The notes under the pieces: generated by a model | Databases searched by the model: none | What the model was told of the DNA's origin: nothing | Seen by the model: the letters and a program-made list of their open reading frames with translations, nothing else | Translations under genes and position numbers: made by a program | Origin: AG2 sp036493735 | GTDB taxonomy: Bacteria; Gemmatimonadota; Gemmatimonadetes; Gemmatimonadales; Gemmatimonadaceae | Assembly (NCBI GenBank): GCA_036493735.1 | Contig: DASXPH010000019.1 | Span: forward strand, 62,001 to 126,000 | Length of the DNA: 64,000 nt | Direction of reading: 5' to 3' | Part shown: in pieces, positions 43,023 to 52,944 of the stretch | How positions within the stretch are numbered: position 1 is the stretch's first letter | How the letters are laid out: every line of letters begins with the position of its first letter

Positions 43023-43892
43023 ATGTTCTATTTCGGAGGCTTCTCCTTCGATCCCGCGACTGGCGAGCTGACGCGGGATAACGGTGACATCGAGCGATTG
43101 ACACCGCAGGTCGCCCAGGTGCTTCGCCTGATGGTGGAGCAGCCCGGCGAGGTAATCGGTCGTGAAGAGTTTCGTCGTCAACTCTGGCCCGACACGACCG
43201 TCGAGTTCGATCAGGGGCTCAGCTTCTGCGTTCGGCAGTTGCGAATTGCCGTCGGTGACGACGCGTCGAACCCAAAGTACATCGAGACCCTCCCGCGACG
43301 GGGTTATCGCTTCCGCTTCCCCGTTTCCCGAGAACGGAGCGCCCCAGCGTCGGATTCAAAGACGCGGCGGGTTCATCGTGCCTGGCTGCCCGCGGCAATT
43401 GCCGCGGTGTTGATCGTCGTTGGTGGCCTCGTCGCCTGGCGCAGTCACCGAGTCTCGGCGAGCACGCCCCTGCTTGCCATCGTTCCATTCGACATCGACT
43501 CGAGCGTGACGGGCCTGAGGAGTTACCGCGACGCTCTCGCTGACGTTATCGTCGAACGCGCCACAACACGCGCAGCTCGCACGGTCGTGATCATTGGACC
43601 AGCCCTGACGCGCCAGTTCGGCTCGCGGACGCCGATTGACACCATACGCGCGCGGATTGGCGCCCGCTTCGCCCTCTCCGGCGTCGTGCGGCGAGCGCCT
43701 AACGGTTTCGAGCTGTTCGCGCAGCTGGTGCGGTCGAGTGACCGCGGCCACGTCTGGGCCTTTCGGGTTGTCGACTCCGCCTCCGGCGGTGACTACGGTC
43801 GCGTTGGCGAGCGGATCGCCGACTCCGTCGCAAGAATCCTGCTGGACGAGCGCGGGGAACGAGTCCCGTTAGGCATCGAGAGGGTGAGATAG
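43023..43892 (+). CDS. CadC-like membrane-anchored winged-helix regulator
   Basis: A 289-residue one-component regulator. An OmpR/PhoB-type winged helix covers residues about 1-100 (FDPATGELTRDNGDIERLTP, RLMVEQPGEVIGREEFRRQL, WPDTTVEFDQGLSFCVRQLR, YIETLPRRGYRF). A single membrane helix follows near 118-138 (WLPAAIAAVLIVVGGLVAW). The extracytoplasmic domain (LLAIVPFDIDSSVTGLRSYR, ARIGARFALSGVVRR) resembles the FlgO/TolB-N-like domain often found on such sensors. ATG 43023 was chosen; GTG 43008 is also possible. The stimulus is unknown. Confidence 0.88.
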   Translation: MFYFGGFSFDPATGELTRDNGDIERLTPQVAQVLRLMVEQPGEVIGREEFRRQLWPDTTVEFDQGLSFCVRQLRIAVGDDASNPKYIETLPRRGYRFRFPVSRERSAPASDSKTRRVHRAWLPAAIAAVLIVVGGLVAWRSHRVSASTPLLAIVPFDIDSSVTGLRSYRDALADVIVERATTRAARTVVIIGPALTRQFGSRTPIDTIRARIGARFALSGVVRRAPNGFELFAQLVRSSDRGHVWAFRVVDSASGGDYGRVGERIADSVARILLDERGERVPLGIERVR

Positions 43893-44110
43893 GCGGCGCT
43901 AAGAATGAGTTGTTGTGCGTGGACACTCCGAACGGACGATTAGTCTGCAGCACGTGTTGCAGCAGCGAGGTCTCGCTCGTCAGCAGAGTGTTTGAAGCGG
44001 TTGGGCTACTCCGAGAGCGTCTCCAGGCATTTCTCGAGTAGATGACGGCCCCTCTACGACCGGCGTTCCTAGCGCATGTGCTTTTTTAGTTTTCCCAGAG
44101 AGAGAATATT

Positions 44111-44692
44111 ATGAAATTGCGAATGTCGGTGACTCTGGCTGTTCTCTCAGCCACGGGCGCTGCCTCTGTTTGGTCTTGCGGAAGCAGTACTCCATCCAGC
44201 CCAACTCCAACCGCACAAGTCATCTGGCAAAATGGAGCTCTGGGATGCTGGGCGGGTAATTGCGGCACGGGAGGAATGGCCATCTCGGATCAGGGCTTCA
44301 CCCATCAAACCACAGTGTCGAACACTTTGGAAATCGATGGAATGCCGCGATCCGGTTCAGGCGTCCTCTTCGGAAGCTGGGTTACGAAGGTTCAGTTGCT
44401 CAACTCCGAAAATCAAAGTGGTTATGCCAATGGCCATTTGGAATTCGACATCATGCTGGGTCAGCCGGCTTCGGCCTATGCCGGGATCGGCGTCTCGGCG
44501 GGTAATGGATGCCCGAATTGGGTACAGTTGAGCCCTGGGTCGTTGAGCCAGAGCGGCTTTACCCACATTTCAGTGCCCTTGCCGACTTGCACGATCAACT
44601 ATCCCACTCTCTTTGTGGTGACTCTTACCGGAACTTCCGCCAATAGTTTGCCCGCCTTGTATTTGAACAATATTGAATGGACGACAAATTGA
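44111..44692 (+). CDS. secreted lipoprotein of atypical composition
   Basis: A 193-residue exported protein: leader SVTLAVLSATGAASVWSCGS, a Ser/Pro/Thr linker (SSTPSSPTPT), then a beta-sandwich-like domain (VIWQNGALGCWAGNCGTGG, LFGSWVTKVQLLNSENQSGY, HLEFDIMLGQPASAYAGIGV, LYLNNIEW) with four cysteines. The pattern recalls carbohydrate-binding modules, but I cannot name a family. The start has GAGAGAGAA upstream. GC content is clearly lower than neighbouring genes and codon choice is more even, suggesting recent transfer. The 218-nt gap before it shows no other gene. Confidence 0.72.
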   Translation: MKLRMSVTLAVLSATGAASVWSCGSSTPSSPTPTAQVIWQNGALGCWAGNCGTGGMAISDQGFTHQTTVSNTLEIDGMPRSGSGVLFGSWVTKVQLLNSENQSGYANGHLEFDIMLGQPASAYAGIGVSAGNGCPNWVQLSPGSLSQSGFTHISVPLPTCTINYPTLFVVTLTGTSANSLPALYLNNIEWTTN

Positions 44693-44723
44693 TATTCACC
44701 GGCTGAGGTGCTTTCACGTTTGG

Positions 44724-44858
44724 TCACGCAGGATCGCGCTTGTTCCAAGCGGAGGGCAAGCCGGGATGAAATTCCTTGTTGAGCTCGAGGACGCGGATGG
44801 CGTCGTCGCGGCGGCCGTCGCGGACAAGACCCTCCGCGACGAGATTCCAGTTCTGCAT
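44724..44858 (-). pseudogene. fragment of TPR-tailed hydrolase
   Basis: A 44-codon minus-strand remnant reading NWNLVAEGLVRDGRRDDAIR, VLELNKEFHPGLPSAWN. This is the TPR unit found at the C-terminus of many beta-lactamase-like serine hydrolases (typically GRxDEAIxVFELNxExxPxSANxWD). No upstream body is present, so it is a leftover after deletion, possibly linked to insertion of the atypical lipoprotein next to it. Confidence 0.5.
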
Positions 44859-44878
44859 CGATCGACTTCTGGTTGACC

Positions 44879-45922
44879 TCAGGGCTCGGTACGCCGCACG
44901 TCGATCACGACAGGTTGGACGGCGTTGTTGCCGTAGCCAAGCTGATTCCACACCGGGGCGTCCGGTTGAGTCGCTCCCGTCGCGTCAGTCGCCCGAGTGC
45001 GCAGCACGTGCCGCCCCGGCCGTTCTGGGAGAATGACCGTTTGCCAGCGCGACCAGGCATGTGGCGACGCCGGTGCCTCGACCTCCACCTCGCGCCACTC
45101 ACCGTCGCCGACCGCGAGCTCGACGCGATTGATCGCAGCACTGCCCGACCACGCCCATCCCCAAACATTGATCGGACCGCGATTATGGACGCTGCCTTCG
45201 CCGGGTGCCACGATGATCGACTTCACGAGCATGCGCGTCACCGGCTCCGTGCGATCGCCGCTCTGATAGACGTATCGACGGGTCTGAAAATACCCGGTGT
45301 AAGGCGTTGTGAGGACGCGGACGCGGGTCACCCACTTCACGCTCGCCATGCCATACCAGCCCGGCACCACGAGTCGCACCGGCGCGCCGTGTTCCGGCGT
45401 GAGGGGCGCGCCGTTCATCTCGAGCCCGAGCAGCGTGTTCGGCGAGAGCGCGTCGGCGATTGGCAATGAACGGGCAAAGGTCACGGGCTCGTGCGAATCG
45501 GCGCGCTCACCGCGATCACCGCCCTCGACGAGCACCTCGACCGCACCTGGCGTGATCGCGGCTCGCTCGAGCAACGCGCGAAGAGGGACACCGGACCAGT
45601 GCGCCGTGCTGATCGCCCCTCCCGTCCACGGCTCTCCGCCCGGCACCGGCCGTAAGCTCAGGCGGTCGTTCCCGGCACATTCCATCGTGCTCGTGAGCGC
45701 CACGGTGGGGAGCTGACGCAGCTCAGCCACTCGAATGGCGAACGGCGTCGCAACCGCGCCGTCGACGAGGATCTGATGATGTGTGACGTCGAGATGTGGA
45801 ACATCGAAATTCGTACGGACGTAGACGCTGGCCGCGGGCGTGATTGCGTCCTTCAACTGTTCGCGCGGCGTCTCGGCATTGAGCGGTGCATATGTGACCA
45901 CCTCGAGATTGTCTGAGCTCAT
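44879..45922 (-). CDS. sulfite oxidase-like molybdopterin oxidoreductase
   Basis: A 347-residue Mo-cofactor enzyme of the sulfite oxidase/SorA/SoxC group. The oxidoreductase domain spans about 35-215 with the molybdenum-ligating Cys82 in TSTMECAGNDR, then HWSGVPLRALLERA, and GAPVRLVVPGWYGMASVKWV. The Mo-co dimerisation domain follows (SIIVAPGEGSVHNRGPINVW, GWAWSGSAAINRVELAVGDG). No signal peptide or heme domain is visible, so a cytoplasmic location or folding-dependent export by a partner is open. It lies 58 nt downstream of kaiC on the same strand. Confidence 0.92.
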   Translation of the reverse strand: MSSDNLEVVTYAPLNAETPREQLKDAITPAASVYVRTNFDVPHLDVTHHQILVDGAVATPFAIRVAELRQLPTVALTSTMECAGNDRLSLRPVPGGEPWTGGAISTAHWSGVPLRALLERAAITPGAVEVLVEGGDRGERADSHEPVTFARSLPIADALSPNTLLGLEMNGAPLTPEHGAPVRLVVPGWYGMASVKWVTRVRVLTTPYTGYFQTRRYVYQSGDRTEPVTRMLVKSIIVAPGEGSVHNRGPINVWGWAWSGSAAINRVELAVGDGEWREVEVEAPASPHAWSRWQTVILPERPGRHVLRTRATDATGATQPDAPVWNQLGYGNNAVQPVVIDVRRTEP

Positions 45923-45980
45923 GCTCCCGTGCTATTCGACCGTGATCTCGGCCGCAGAGCACCGAGCACCGACAACTCGA

Positions 45981-47576
45981 TCACGAGCGCTCTTCCCCGC
46001 GGTCACTCTCGCGACGCGTCGGGTTCGCCGTCCTCGGCTGACCGTCCGACATCGCCACCCGCTCGTCGAAGTGGGTCCATGCCCTCTCCAGGTCGGCGGG
46101 CGAAACATACTCCGGCGCGCCAGCGAGAATGCCCGTGACATTTCGAAATGGCCGCGACAGATGCATGCCCGTCTCGTCGATCGTCACCTCGCGGATTCGC
46201 TTGTCATGTACCGAGCCGCGCATCTTCAGCACCGTGAGACCGCGCTTCATCTCCCCAAACATCTCGACGTAGCGCAACAAGATTATCGAGTCGGTCAGCG
46301 TAGAAATATGACCCTCGGTGATCGACGTTCCGCCCATCAGTGTCGGCGTCGTTGCGGTGAAGAGGCCCGTGATCTCCTGATGCTTGATGAACGACGTGAG
46401 ACTGATGACGAATTCTCTGAAGGCTCTGATGGTCCCGACCCGCTCGAGTGCCGACAGACTGTCGAGCGCCACCCGCTTCGGCTTGAACTCCTTGATGATT
46501 TCCTGTATGGCCAGCAACCAATCCTCGAGCCCCACGAGCTCCGGATACTCGCAGACCACGCGCAGCAGACCATCGCGCTCCATCTTCTCGAAGTCGACGG
46601 ACCATCCATTCGCATTCCGAAAGAGCTGATCCCGACTTTCCTCGAACGCCAATAGCAGGCAGCGCTCGCCGACGCTGGCGCCGCCCTGCATGAACTGCGT
46701 CACGGTCAATGTCTTGCCCGTGCCAGTCGCGCCGGAGACGAGGATGACAGAATCCCGATAGAAGCCGCCTCCGCACATCTTATCGAGCTCGGGATTCCCC
46801 GAGGAAACGCGGACGTTCGACGATTTCTGTCGCAGCTGCATCCCGGACAGCGGGATGGCGACCACTCCCAACTTGGCGGCGATCGTGAAGGGAAATTGAC
46901 CCTTCTGATGATCGGTGCCACGGAACTTCAGGATCTCTACCGTCCGTCGCCGATTCTCGTCTTCGAGCACGTTGCGGAGGATCATGACGTTGTCGGCGAT
47001 GAACTCCTCGACGCCGAAGCGCGCGACGGGCCCGTAATCCTGTGTCCGCTCGGCGGTGAGCAACGCCGTGACCCCCATTCCCTTCAGCGCAAACGCGATG
47101 CGAAAGAGCTCCTTTCTCAGCATCGTCTGATCCGAGAACTGGGAGAAGATCGCACCTAACGAGTCGAGCGCGACACGCTTCGCGTCGACCTTCCGCACCG
47201 CGTGTTGGACGCGGGCGAGGAGCGCGCTCAGGTCGAAGCTGCCGCTTTCCACGATCTCGACGTGGGGATCGGGAGAGGCATCGACGATCACCAGCTTTCC
47301 TTCCCGCTCCCACCTCGCGAGATCCCACCCGAAACTCCGCATGTTCTGTCGAATGTCGTTCGCGGACTCCTCGAACGTCACGAAGACGCCGTGCTGATCG
47401 AGCTCGGTGATCCCGGCGATGAGAAACTGAACCGCGAAGATTGTCTTGCCGCTGCCGGCGGTGCCGGCCACCAGCGTCGTTCGATTGACCGGGATGCCGC
47501 CCTTCGCAATGACATCGAAGCTCGGGATCCCTGTCGACACTTTCTCGACAGCCAGTTCGTCAATGTTGTCGCTCAT
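45981..47576 (-). CDS. kaiC: KaiC-family ATPase/kinase, double domain
   Basis: A 531-residue protein with tandem RecA-like KaiC domains. CI: Walker A GTAGSGKT at 38-45 and catalytic Glu pair 69-70 in VTFEES. CII: Walker A GATGTGKT at 282-289 and Glu pair 312-313 in LAFEES. The CII phosphorylation site of cyanobacterial KaiC is conserved as Ser425-Thr426 in EGHISTLTD, followed by LRYVEMFGEMKRGLTVLKMR. Start ATG 47576, one nt after the kaiB stop. Full length and key residues suggest an active ATPase and autokinase. kaiA is absent, as usual outside cyanobacteria. A timer or stress-switch role is likely. Confidence 0.95.
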   Translation of the reverse strand: MSDNIDELAVEKVSTGIPSFDVIAKGGIPVNRTTLVAGTAGSGKTIFAVQFLIAGITELDQHGVFVTFEESANDIRQNMRSFGWDLARWEREGKLVIVDASPDPHVEIVESGSFDLSALLARVQHAVRKVDAKRVALDSLGAIFSQFSDQTMLRKELFRIAFALKGMGVTALLTAERTQDYGPVARFGVEEFIADNVMILRNVLEDENRRRTVEILKFRGTDHQKGQFPFTIAAKLGVVAIPLSGMQLRQKSSNVRVSSGNPELDKMCGGGFYRDSVILVSGATGTGKTLTVTQFMQGGASVGERCLLLAFEESRDQLFRNANGWSVDFEKMERDGLLRVVCEYPELVGLEDWLLAIQEIIKEFKPKRVALDSLSALERVGTIRAFREFVISLTSFIKHQEITGLFTATTPTLMGGTSITEGHISTLTDSIILLRYVEMFGEMKRGLTVLKMRGSVHDKRIREVTIDETGMHLSRPFRNVTGILAGAPEYVSPADLERAWTHFDERVAMSDGQPRTANPTRRESDRGEERS

Positions 47577-47577
47577 G

Positions 47578-47937
47578 TCACGCGGTTTCCGTTTTGACAG
47601 TCGAGGGTGATGATCTGATTTCGAGCCCGAGCAACAGCCTGTCCCGATCGGAGAGATCTCCAATCACTCGTCGCAATGGCGGTGGAAGCTGTTTTATGAG
47701 GGTCGGCGTCGCGAGAATCCTCGCGTGCTCCGCTTCCTCGGGCTGTTCGAGGACATCGATGATTTCGAGCTCGTATCGTCCCGGCAACTCCTCATCGCAA
47801 ATGCGACGAAGATTCGCGATTGCCGCCTGAGCGCGCGAATCCGCGCCAGCAACGAAGAGCTTCAGCCGAAATTTCGACGGCTCCACAGAGCCGGCGGAGC
47901 CTTCAGCCGGTACGGCAGCTGGTTCGTCCTTAGCCAC
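47578..47937 (-). CDS. kaiB: KaiB-family protein
   Basis: A 119-residue protein. After a 20-residue flexible lead (AKDEPAAVPAEGSAGSVEPS) the KaiB thioredoxin-like domain reads KFRLKLFVAGADSRAQAAIA, NLRRICDEELPGRYELEIID, VLEQPEEAEHARILATPTLI and KQLPPPLRRVIGDLSDRDRL. GTG 47937 is the preferred start; the frame is open to 48060 without homology. The stop TGA is separated from the kaiC ATG by one base, so the two are translationally coupled. It binds KaiC in known systems. Confidence 0.93.
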   Translation of the reverse strand: MAKDEPAAVPAEGSAGSVEPSKFRLKLFVAGADSRAQAAIANLRRICDEELPGRYELEIIDVLEQPEEAEHARILATPTLIKQLPPPLRRVIGDLSDRDRLLLGLEIRSSPSTVKTETA

Positions 47938-47997
47938 GTGGGTGTCTCGGCACGGTGTGAAGTGCTCTACCGCTGTCGGGCAGTCCCCGGGGTGTCG

Positions 47998-48016
47998 TGG
48001 TTCAGGAAACGAACCA
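47998..48016. promoter_or_regulatory. inverted repeat between kaiB and kinase
   Basis: TGGTTC-N7-GAACCA, 19 bp, in the 290-nt divergent interval between kaiB and the histidine kinase, 60 bp upstream of kaiB. Candidate operator or small hairpin. Confidence 0.35.
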
Positions 48017-48197
48017 TCCTGGCGCTCACACCGGAAGGAGGGAGAACGCCTGCTCGACAAACTGGGTCAGATTTACGCATCTATCGGACCAAGGCTCAGG
48101 ACGGCAATGCACGCTCGGTATCAGCCAGCCGCTCCGAGGCACGGACCTTGACTCTCGGCGAGGTGACCGCTCCTGAACCCCTATCCTTCGTTACCGT

Positions 48198-48213
48198 AAG
48201 CCTCGGAAGGCTT
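48198..48213. promoter_or_regulatory. hairpin just before histidine kinase
   Basis: AAGCCT-CGGA-AGGCTT, a perfect 6-bp stem ending 14 nt before the TTG start. It could occlude initiation or serve as an operator. Confidence 0.35.
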
Positions 48214-48227
48214 GGCAGCGCCGCGCA

Positions 48228-49928
<1,701 letters not shown>

Positions 49929-49985
49929 GAGCGAGTCACTCGACGCTCGTCACGGCCTAACGACTAAGTTCCGACTTGCGTCGCC

Positions 49986-49999
49986 GCTGAATTTTCAGC
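49986..49999. promoter_or_regulatory. palindrome before peptidase gene
   Basis: GCTGAA-TT-TTCAGC, perfect 14-bp dyad 29 nt upstream of the ATG at 50029. Candidate operator overlapping the likely promoter. Confidence 0.35.
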
Positions 50000-50028
50000 A
50001 TACTTGCAGTGTCTCCACGGAGCGCTGC

Positions 50029-51516
50029 ATGAGAGCCAGTCGCACTGCCCTCGTCGTTCCGCTCATCCTCGGCGGCGCGGTCGCATTGCCGCTCACCGCC
50101 CAGACGGGCGAGCCGGAGCCGTTCGTCGTCCGCCACGCCGCGCTCGCGATCGCGCTCGACTACCCGGCCCAGTCGCTGGCGGGGACGATGACGCTCGATC
50201 TCGAGAACTGGACGAACGCACCGGCGTCACGCGTCTCGCTGCTTCTCAATCGCTTGATGGAGGTCTCGCGGGTCACCGATACCTCCGGCGCGATGCTCGG
50301 GTTCACTCAGGACGTCGTCCGCTTTCGCGACGACCCCATGCGCCAGGTGACTCAGGCCATCGTCGACATCGGCCGACCGATTGCGCCCGGCGCGCGCACG
50401 AGCATTCGCGTCGCCTACGCCGGCAATCTCGTGGGCTACACCGAAATTGGATGGCTCTATGTGAAGGATCGCATCGATACCACATTGTCGATCATTCGCG
50501 CCGATGCGCTCGCCTTTCCCGAGCTCGGTGGCGTGAGCGACGAGGCGAATCGGCGGCGACCCCGGCCTGACTTCACCTACGACGCCTCCGTGCGCGTGCC
50601 GGCGAAGTATCTCGTGGCGACGGGCGGCAACTGCACGCGTGTCGTGAATGCTGACGGCACCGCGACCTGGAGCTACACGTCACAGGGCGCGTCACCCTTC
50701 CTCAACATCGTGATCGCCCGCTTCGACACGCTCAACACGAACGGCGTGCGTGTCTTCTTCTCGCCAGAGGACAGCCTCGGCGCGCGCCGCCTGATGCGAG
50801 CGACGCAATCCGCCCTCGTTATGCTCGGCAAATGGTTTGGGCCGCTGCATTCGCAGCCGAGCCTAACTGTGACCGAGATCCCCGACGGATGGGGCTCGCA
50901 AGCCGATGTCGTGGGCGGAATCATCCAGACCGCTTCGGCGTTCCGCGATGCAGGACGTCTGGGCGAGTTGTATCACGAGCTCTCCCATTTGTGGAATGTG
51001 ACAGATCGCGAGAGTCCGTCGCCGCGCTGGAATGAGGGGCTCGCCATGTTCATGCAGTACCTTCTCCAGGAGAAGGTCGATCACTGGACGCAGCGCGCCG
51101 ATGTCACGTCGCGCCTGTTGGACCGCGTGAAGCGGTCCGTCGCAACGGACTCCACGTTGCAGCACGTGCCGTTCATCGAGTACGGCTCAGCGAAAATGAC
51201 CGATAGGTCCTACTCGGTGGGCCAGCTGATGTTCGCGACTCTGTACGATCTGGTTGGCCAGAAGGAGTTCAACCGTATCGTCGGCGGCTACTACCAGCGC
51301 TTCTCGTCGGGGGGGAGGACGCGCGACTTTATCGAGTTTGCCAGGCACTCATCGACGTATGATCTCGGCCGCTTCTTCGACGACTGGATGCTCACGACGC
51401 GATGGACAGCTCTCGTCGCCAACGCGACCACGCCGGCGGCGCTGGTGGCGAGATACCGTACGCATGTGACCGGCAGATCAGCGATGACCCCCGACACATC
51501 ATACTCGATGATGTGA
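50029..51516 (+). CDS. secreted M1-like zinc metallopeptidase
   Basis: A 495-residue exported protein (leader ALVVPLILGGAVALPLTAQ). Residues about 30-230 form an M1-style N-terminal beta domain (IALDYPAQSLAGTMTLDLEN, FTYDASVRVPAKYLVATGG). The gluzincin site is LYHELSHLWNVTD with His316, Glu317 and His320, and the third ligand in RWNEGLAMF (Glu336). The spacing between the second His and that Glu is 15 residues, shorter than the 18 of classical M1, so it is a divergent subfamily. The C-terminal helical part ends RFFDDWMLTTRW. GGAG lies 6 nt before the start. It probably trims peptides in the periplasm or outside. Confidence 0.87.
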   Translation: MRASRTALVVPLILGGAVALPLTAQTGEPEPFVVRHAALAIALDYPAQSLAGTMTLDLENWTNAPASRVSLLLNRLMEVSRVTDTSGAMLGFTQDVVRFRDDPMRQVTQAIVDIGRPIAPGARTSIRVAYAGNLVGYTEIGWLYVKDRIDTTLSIIRADALAFPELGGVSDEANRRRPRPDFTYDASVRVPAKYLVATGGNCTRVVNADGTATWSYTSQGASPFLNIVIARFDTLNTNGVRVFFSPEDSLGARRLMRATQSALVMLGKWFGPLHSQPSLTVTEIPDGWGSQADVVGGIIQTASAFRDAGRLGELYHELSHLWNVTDRESPSPRWNEGLAMFMQYLLQEKVDHWTQRADVTSRLLDRVKRSVATDSTLQHVPFIEYGSAKMTDRSYSVGQLMFATLYDLVGQKEFNRIVGGYYQRFSSGGRTRDFIEFARHSSTYDLGRFFDDWMLTTRWTALVANATTPAALVARYRTHVTGRSAMTPDTSYSMM

Positions 51517-51643
51517 TCCTGGGCACGGCGAATTACCTACAGCGAATCCCGAGAAATGCGGACTGCCACGCGCGTGGCGATCGAGCATTGTGCAGGCAGA
51601 GTGGAATGACTGGGCCAACTGCCGGGACGACTGGAGGTGCGCA

Positions 51644-52258
51644 ATGCTCAAGCTTTCGGAGATCATGACGCGAGACGTCATCACCGTGACGCCGGAGACG
51701 ACTCTCCGCGAGGCAGTGGAGCTGTTCAGCACGAATCACATCAGCGGCGCGCCGGTCGTGTCCGGCCATGAAGTCGTCGGCGTCGTGTCGGCGAGCGACA
51801 TTCTCGAACTTGCCGGCTCGACACCCGGGGTCGTGGCCGAGGCGGCGGACGACTCGGTGTGGAGCGAGACCGCGGGTGAATACGCGGCGGAGCGTGCGGA
51901 CGTCATTCCTGGGTCGTACTACACGGACCTCTTCGCGGGCGGCGGTAGCGACGTCGTCGATCGTATGGGGGGACGGGGGGAAGCCGGTCTGCTCGACGCG
52001 CACACCGTCGACGAGGTGATGACGCGCGACCCGATCACGCTCGCACCTAACGACAGCGTGCGCACGGCGGCTGACCTCATGCGCGCGCGGTCGATTCATC
52101 GCGTGCTCGTCGTCGCGGACGGGAAGCTTGTCGGCATACTGAGCACGCTCGATCTCGCGCGCGCCGTGGCCGAGAACAGGCTGACGACGACGACGTACGT
52201 GTTCCCTGGCCACGGCCACTTCGGCTCGTCTTCCTTTATTTACCGCCAGCGGCCGTAG
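51644..52258 (+). CDS. CBS-domain pair protein
   Basis: A 204-residue cytoplasmic protein with two CBS motifs: LKLSEIMTRDVITVTPETTL, REAVELFSTNHISGAPVVSG, and after a 60-residue insert DEVMTRDPITLAPNDSVRTA, ADLMRARSIHRVLVVADGKL, VGILSTLDLARAV. CBS pairs bind adenine nucleotides and act as energy or redox sensors. The insert (YYTDLFAGGGSDVVDRMGGR) is glycine-rich and probably a loop. ATG 51644 has GGAGG 6 nt upstream. Its 3' end overlaps the convergent cupredoxin gene by 23 nt. Confidence 0.92.
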   Translation: MLKLSEIMTRDVITVTPETTLREAVELFSTNHISGAPVVSGHEVVGVVSASDILELAGSTPGVVAEAADDSVWSETAGEYAAERADVIPGSYYTDLFAGGGSDVVDRMGGRGEAGLLDAHTVDEVMTRDPITLAPNDSVRTAADLMRARSIHRVLVVADGKLVGILSTLDLARAVAENRLTTTTYVFPGHGHFGSSSFIYRQRP

Positions 52259-52667
52259 CGGTGCTCACGACCGTCACCGAGCCGTGCATGCCGATCGCCT
52301 CGTGCGGATCGCAGACGAACGTGTAGTTACCGTCCACGAAGCGCGAGTCGATGACCAGATCATACTTCTGTCCCTTCGCGACCAGGTACGGACCGGTCGT
52401 TGCGCCGCCCAACTTCGCGCCACCGGGCTCCTTCGTGAATCGCACGTTGTGTGGCGTATCCGCCGACTGCAGGAACCGCAGGGTGTCCCCGCGCTGCACC
52501 TGGACATTGGCGGGATCGAACGCGTACGGCACGCTCCCGCCGTGCTCTACGAGCGTCACCACGATGATGTGAGAAGTGGCATGTATCGGACTCTGCGCGA
52601 CGGCAGATGTCGCGGCCAGGGCCAGCGTCGTTAGGGTTGCGCCGACGATGTATGAGACGCGGAACAT
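52236..52667 (-). CDS. cupredoxin (plastocyanin/amicyanin-like), exported
   Basis: A 143-residue exported blue-copper protein. Signal peptide SYIVGATLTTLALAATSAVAQ. Type 1 copper ligands are in the standard order: His73 in DTPHNV, then Cys119, His122 and Met127 in FVCDPHEAIGM. The loop from Cys to Met is short, as in amicyanin-type proteins. A GGAGG element lies just before ATG 52667. It would shuttle single electrons in the periplasm. It is divergent from a fused cytochrome-porin, suggesting an electron-transfer pair. Confidence 0.92.
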   Translation of the reverse strand: MFRVSYIVGATLTTLALAATSAVAQSPIHATSHIIVVTLVEHGGSVPYAFDPANVQVQRGDTLRFLQSADTPHNVRFTKEPGGAKLGGATTGPYLVAKGQKYDLVIDSRFVDGNYTFVCDPHEAIGMHGSVTVVSTATAAGGK

Positions 52668-52798
52668 GGGACCTCCGAGGAAAAGCACGAGTTAGCGCTG
52701 AGGTGAACCCTCTTGCGCCCTGCCGAGATAGTACAGAGTGAGGGGCGCACAGTCTGTAAGGGCGTCGGGCAGCGATGGTAGGGTGTCTTCCTCGACAT

Positions 52799-52843
52799 TG
52801 ATTAAGAAATCACAAACAGGAAGGTGGTCGGGGTTTCCCCGAC
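52799..52843. promoter_or_regulatory. dyads in cupredoxin/cytochrome-porin interval
   Basis: TGATT-AAGA-AATCA (52799-52812) in an AT-rich patch, followed by the hairpin GTCGGGG-TTT-CCCCGAC (52827-52843). Both lie in the 277-nt divergent interval. The first resembles, but with wrong spacing, an Fnr-type box. Confidence 0.35.
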
Positions 52844-52944
52844 GCCGGACGAAATGCCCCGCACGTATCGTTGCGGCCGTCGATACGAGCCCTGCCATTC
52901 GCACCCGCTGTCGGGCCTCATGCACTACACATCGCGAGGTCGCC

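Noticed and set aside
42180..43181. A 333-codon minus-strand frame covering the ankyrin gene and its promoter.
   Set aside because: It overlaps the better supported ankyrin protein in another frame and reads as Arg-rich shadow sequence.
52799..52812. Canonical Fnr box before the cytochrome-porin.
   Set aside because: The TTGAT and ATCA halves are separated by six bases instead of four, so it was kept only as a generic dyad.
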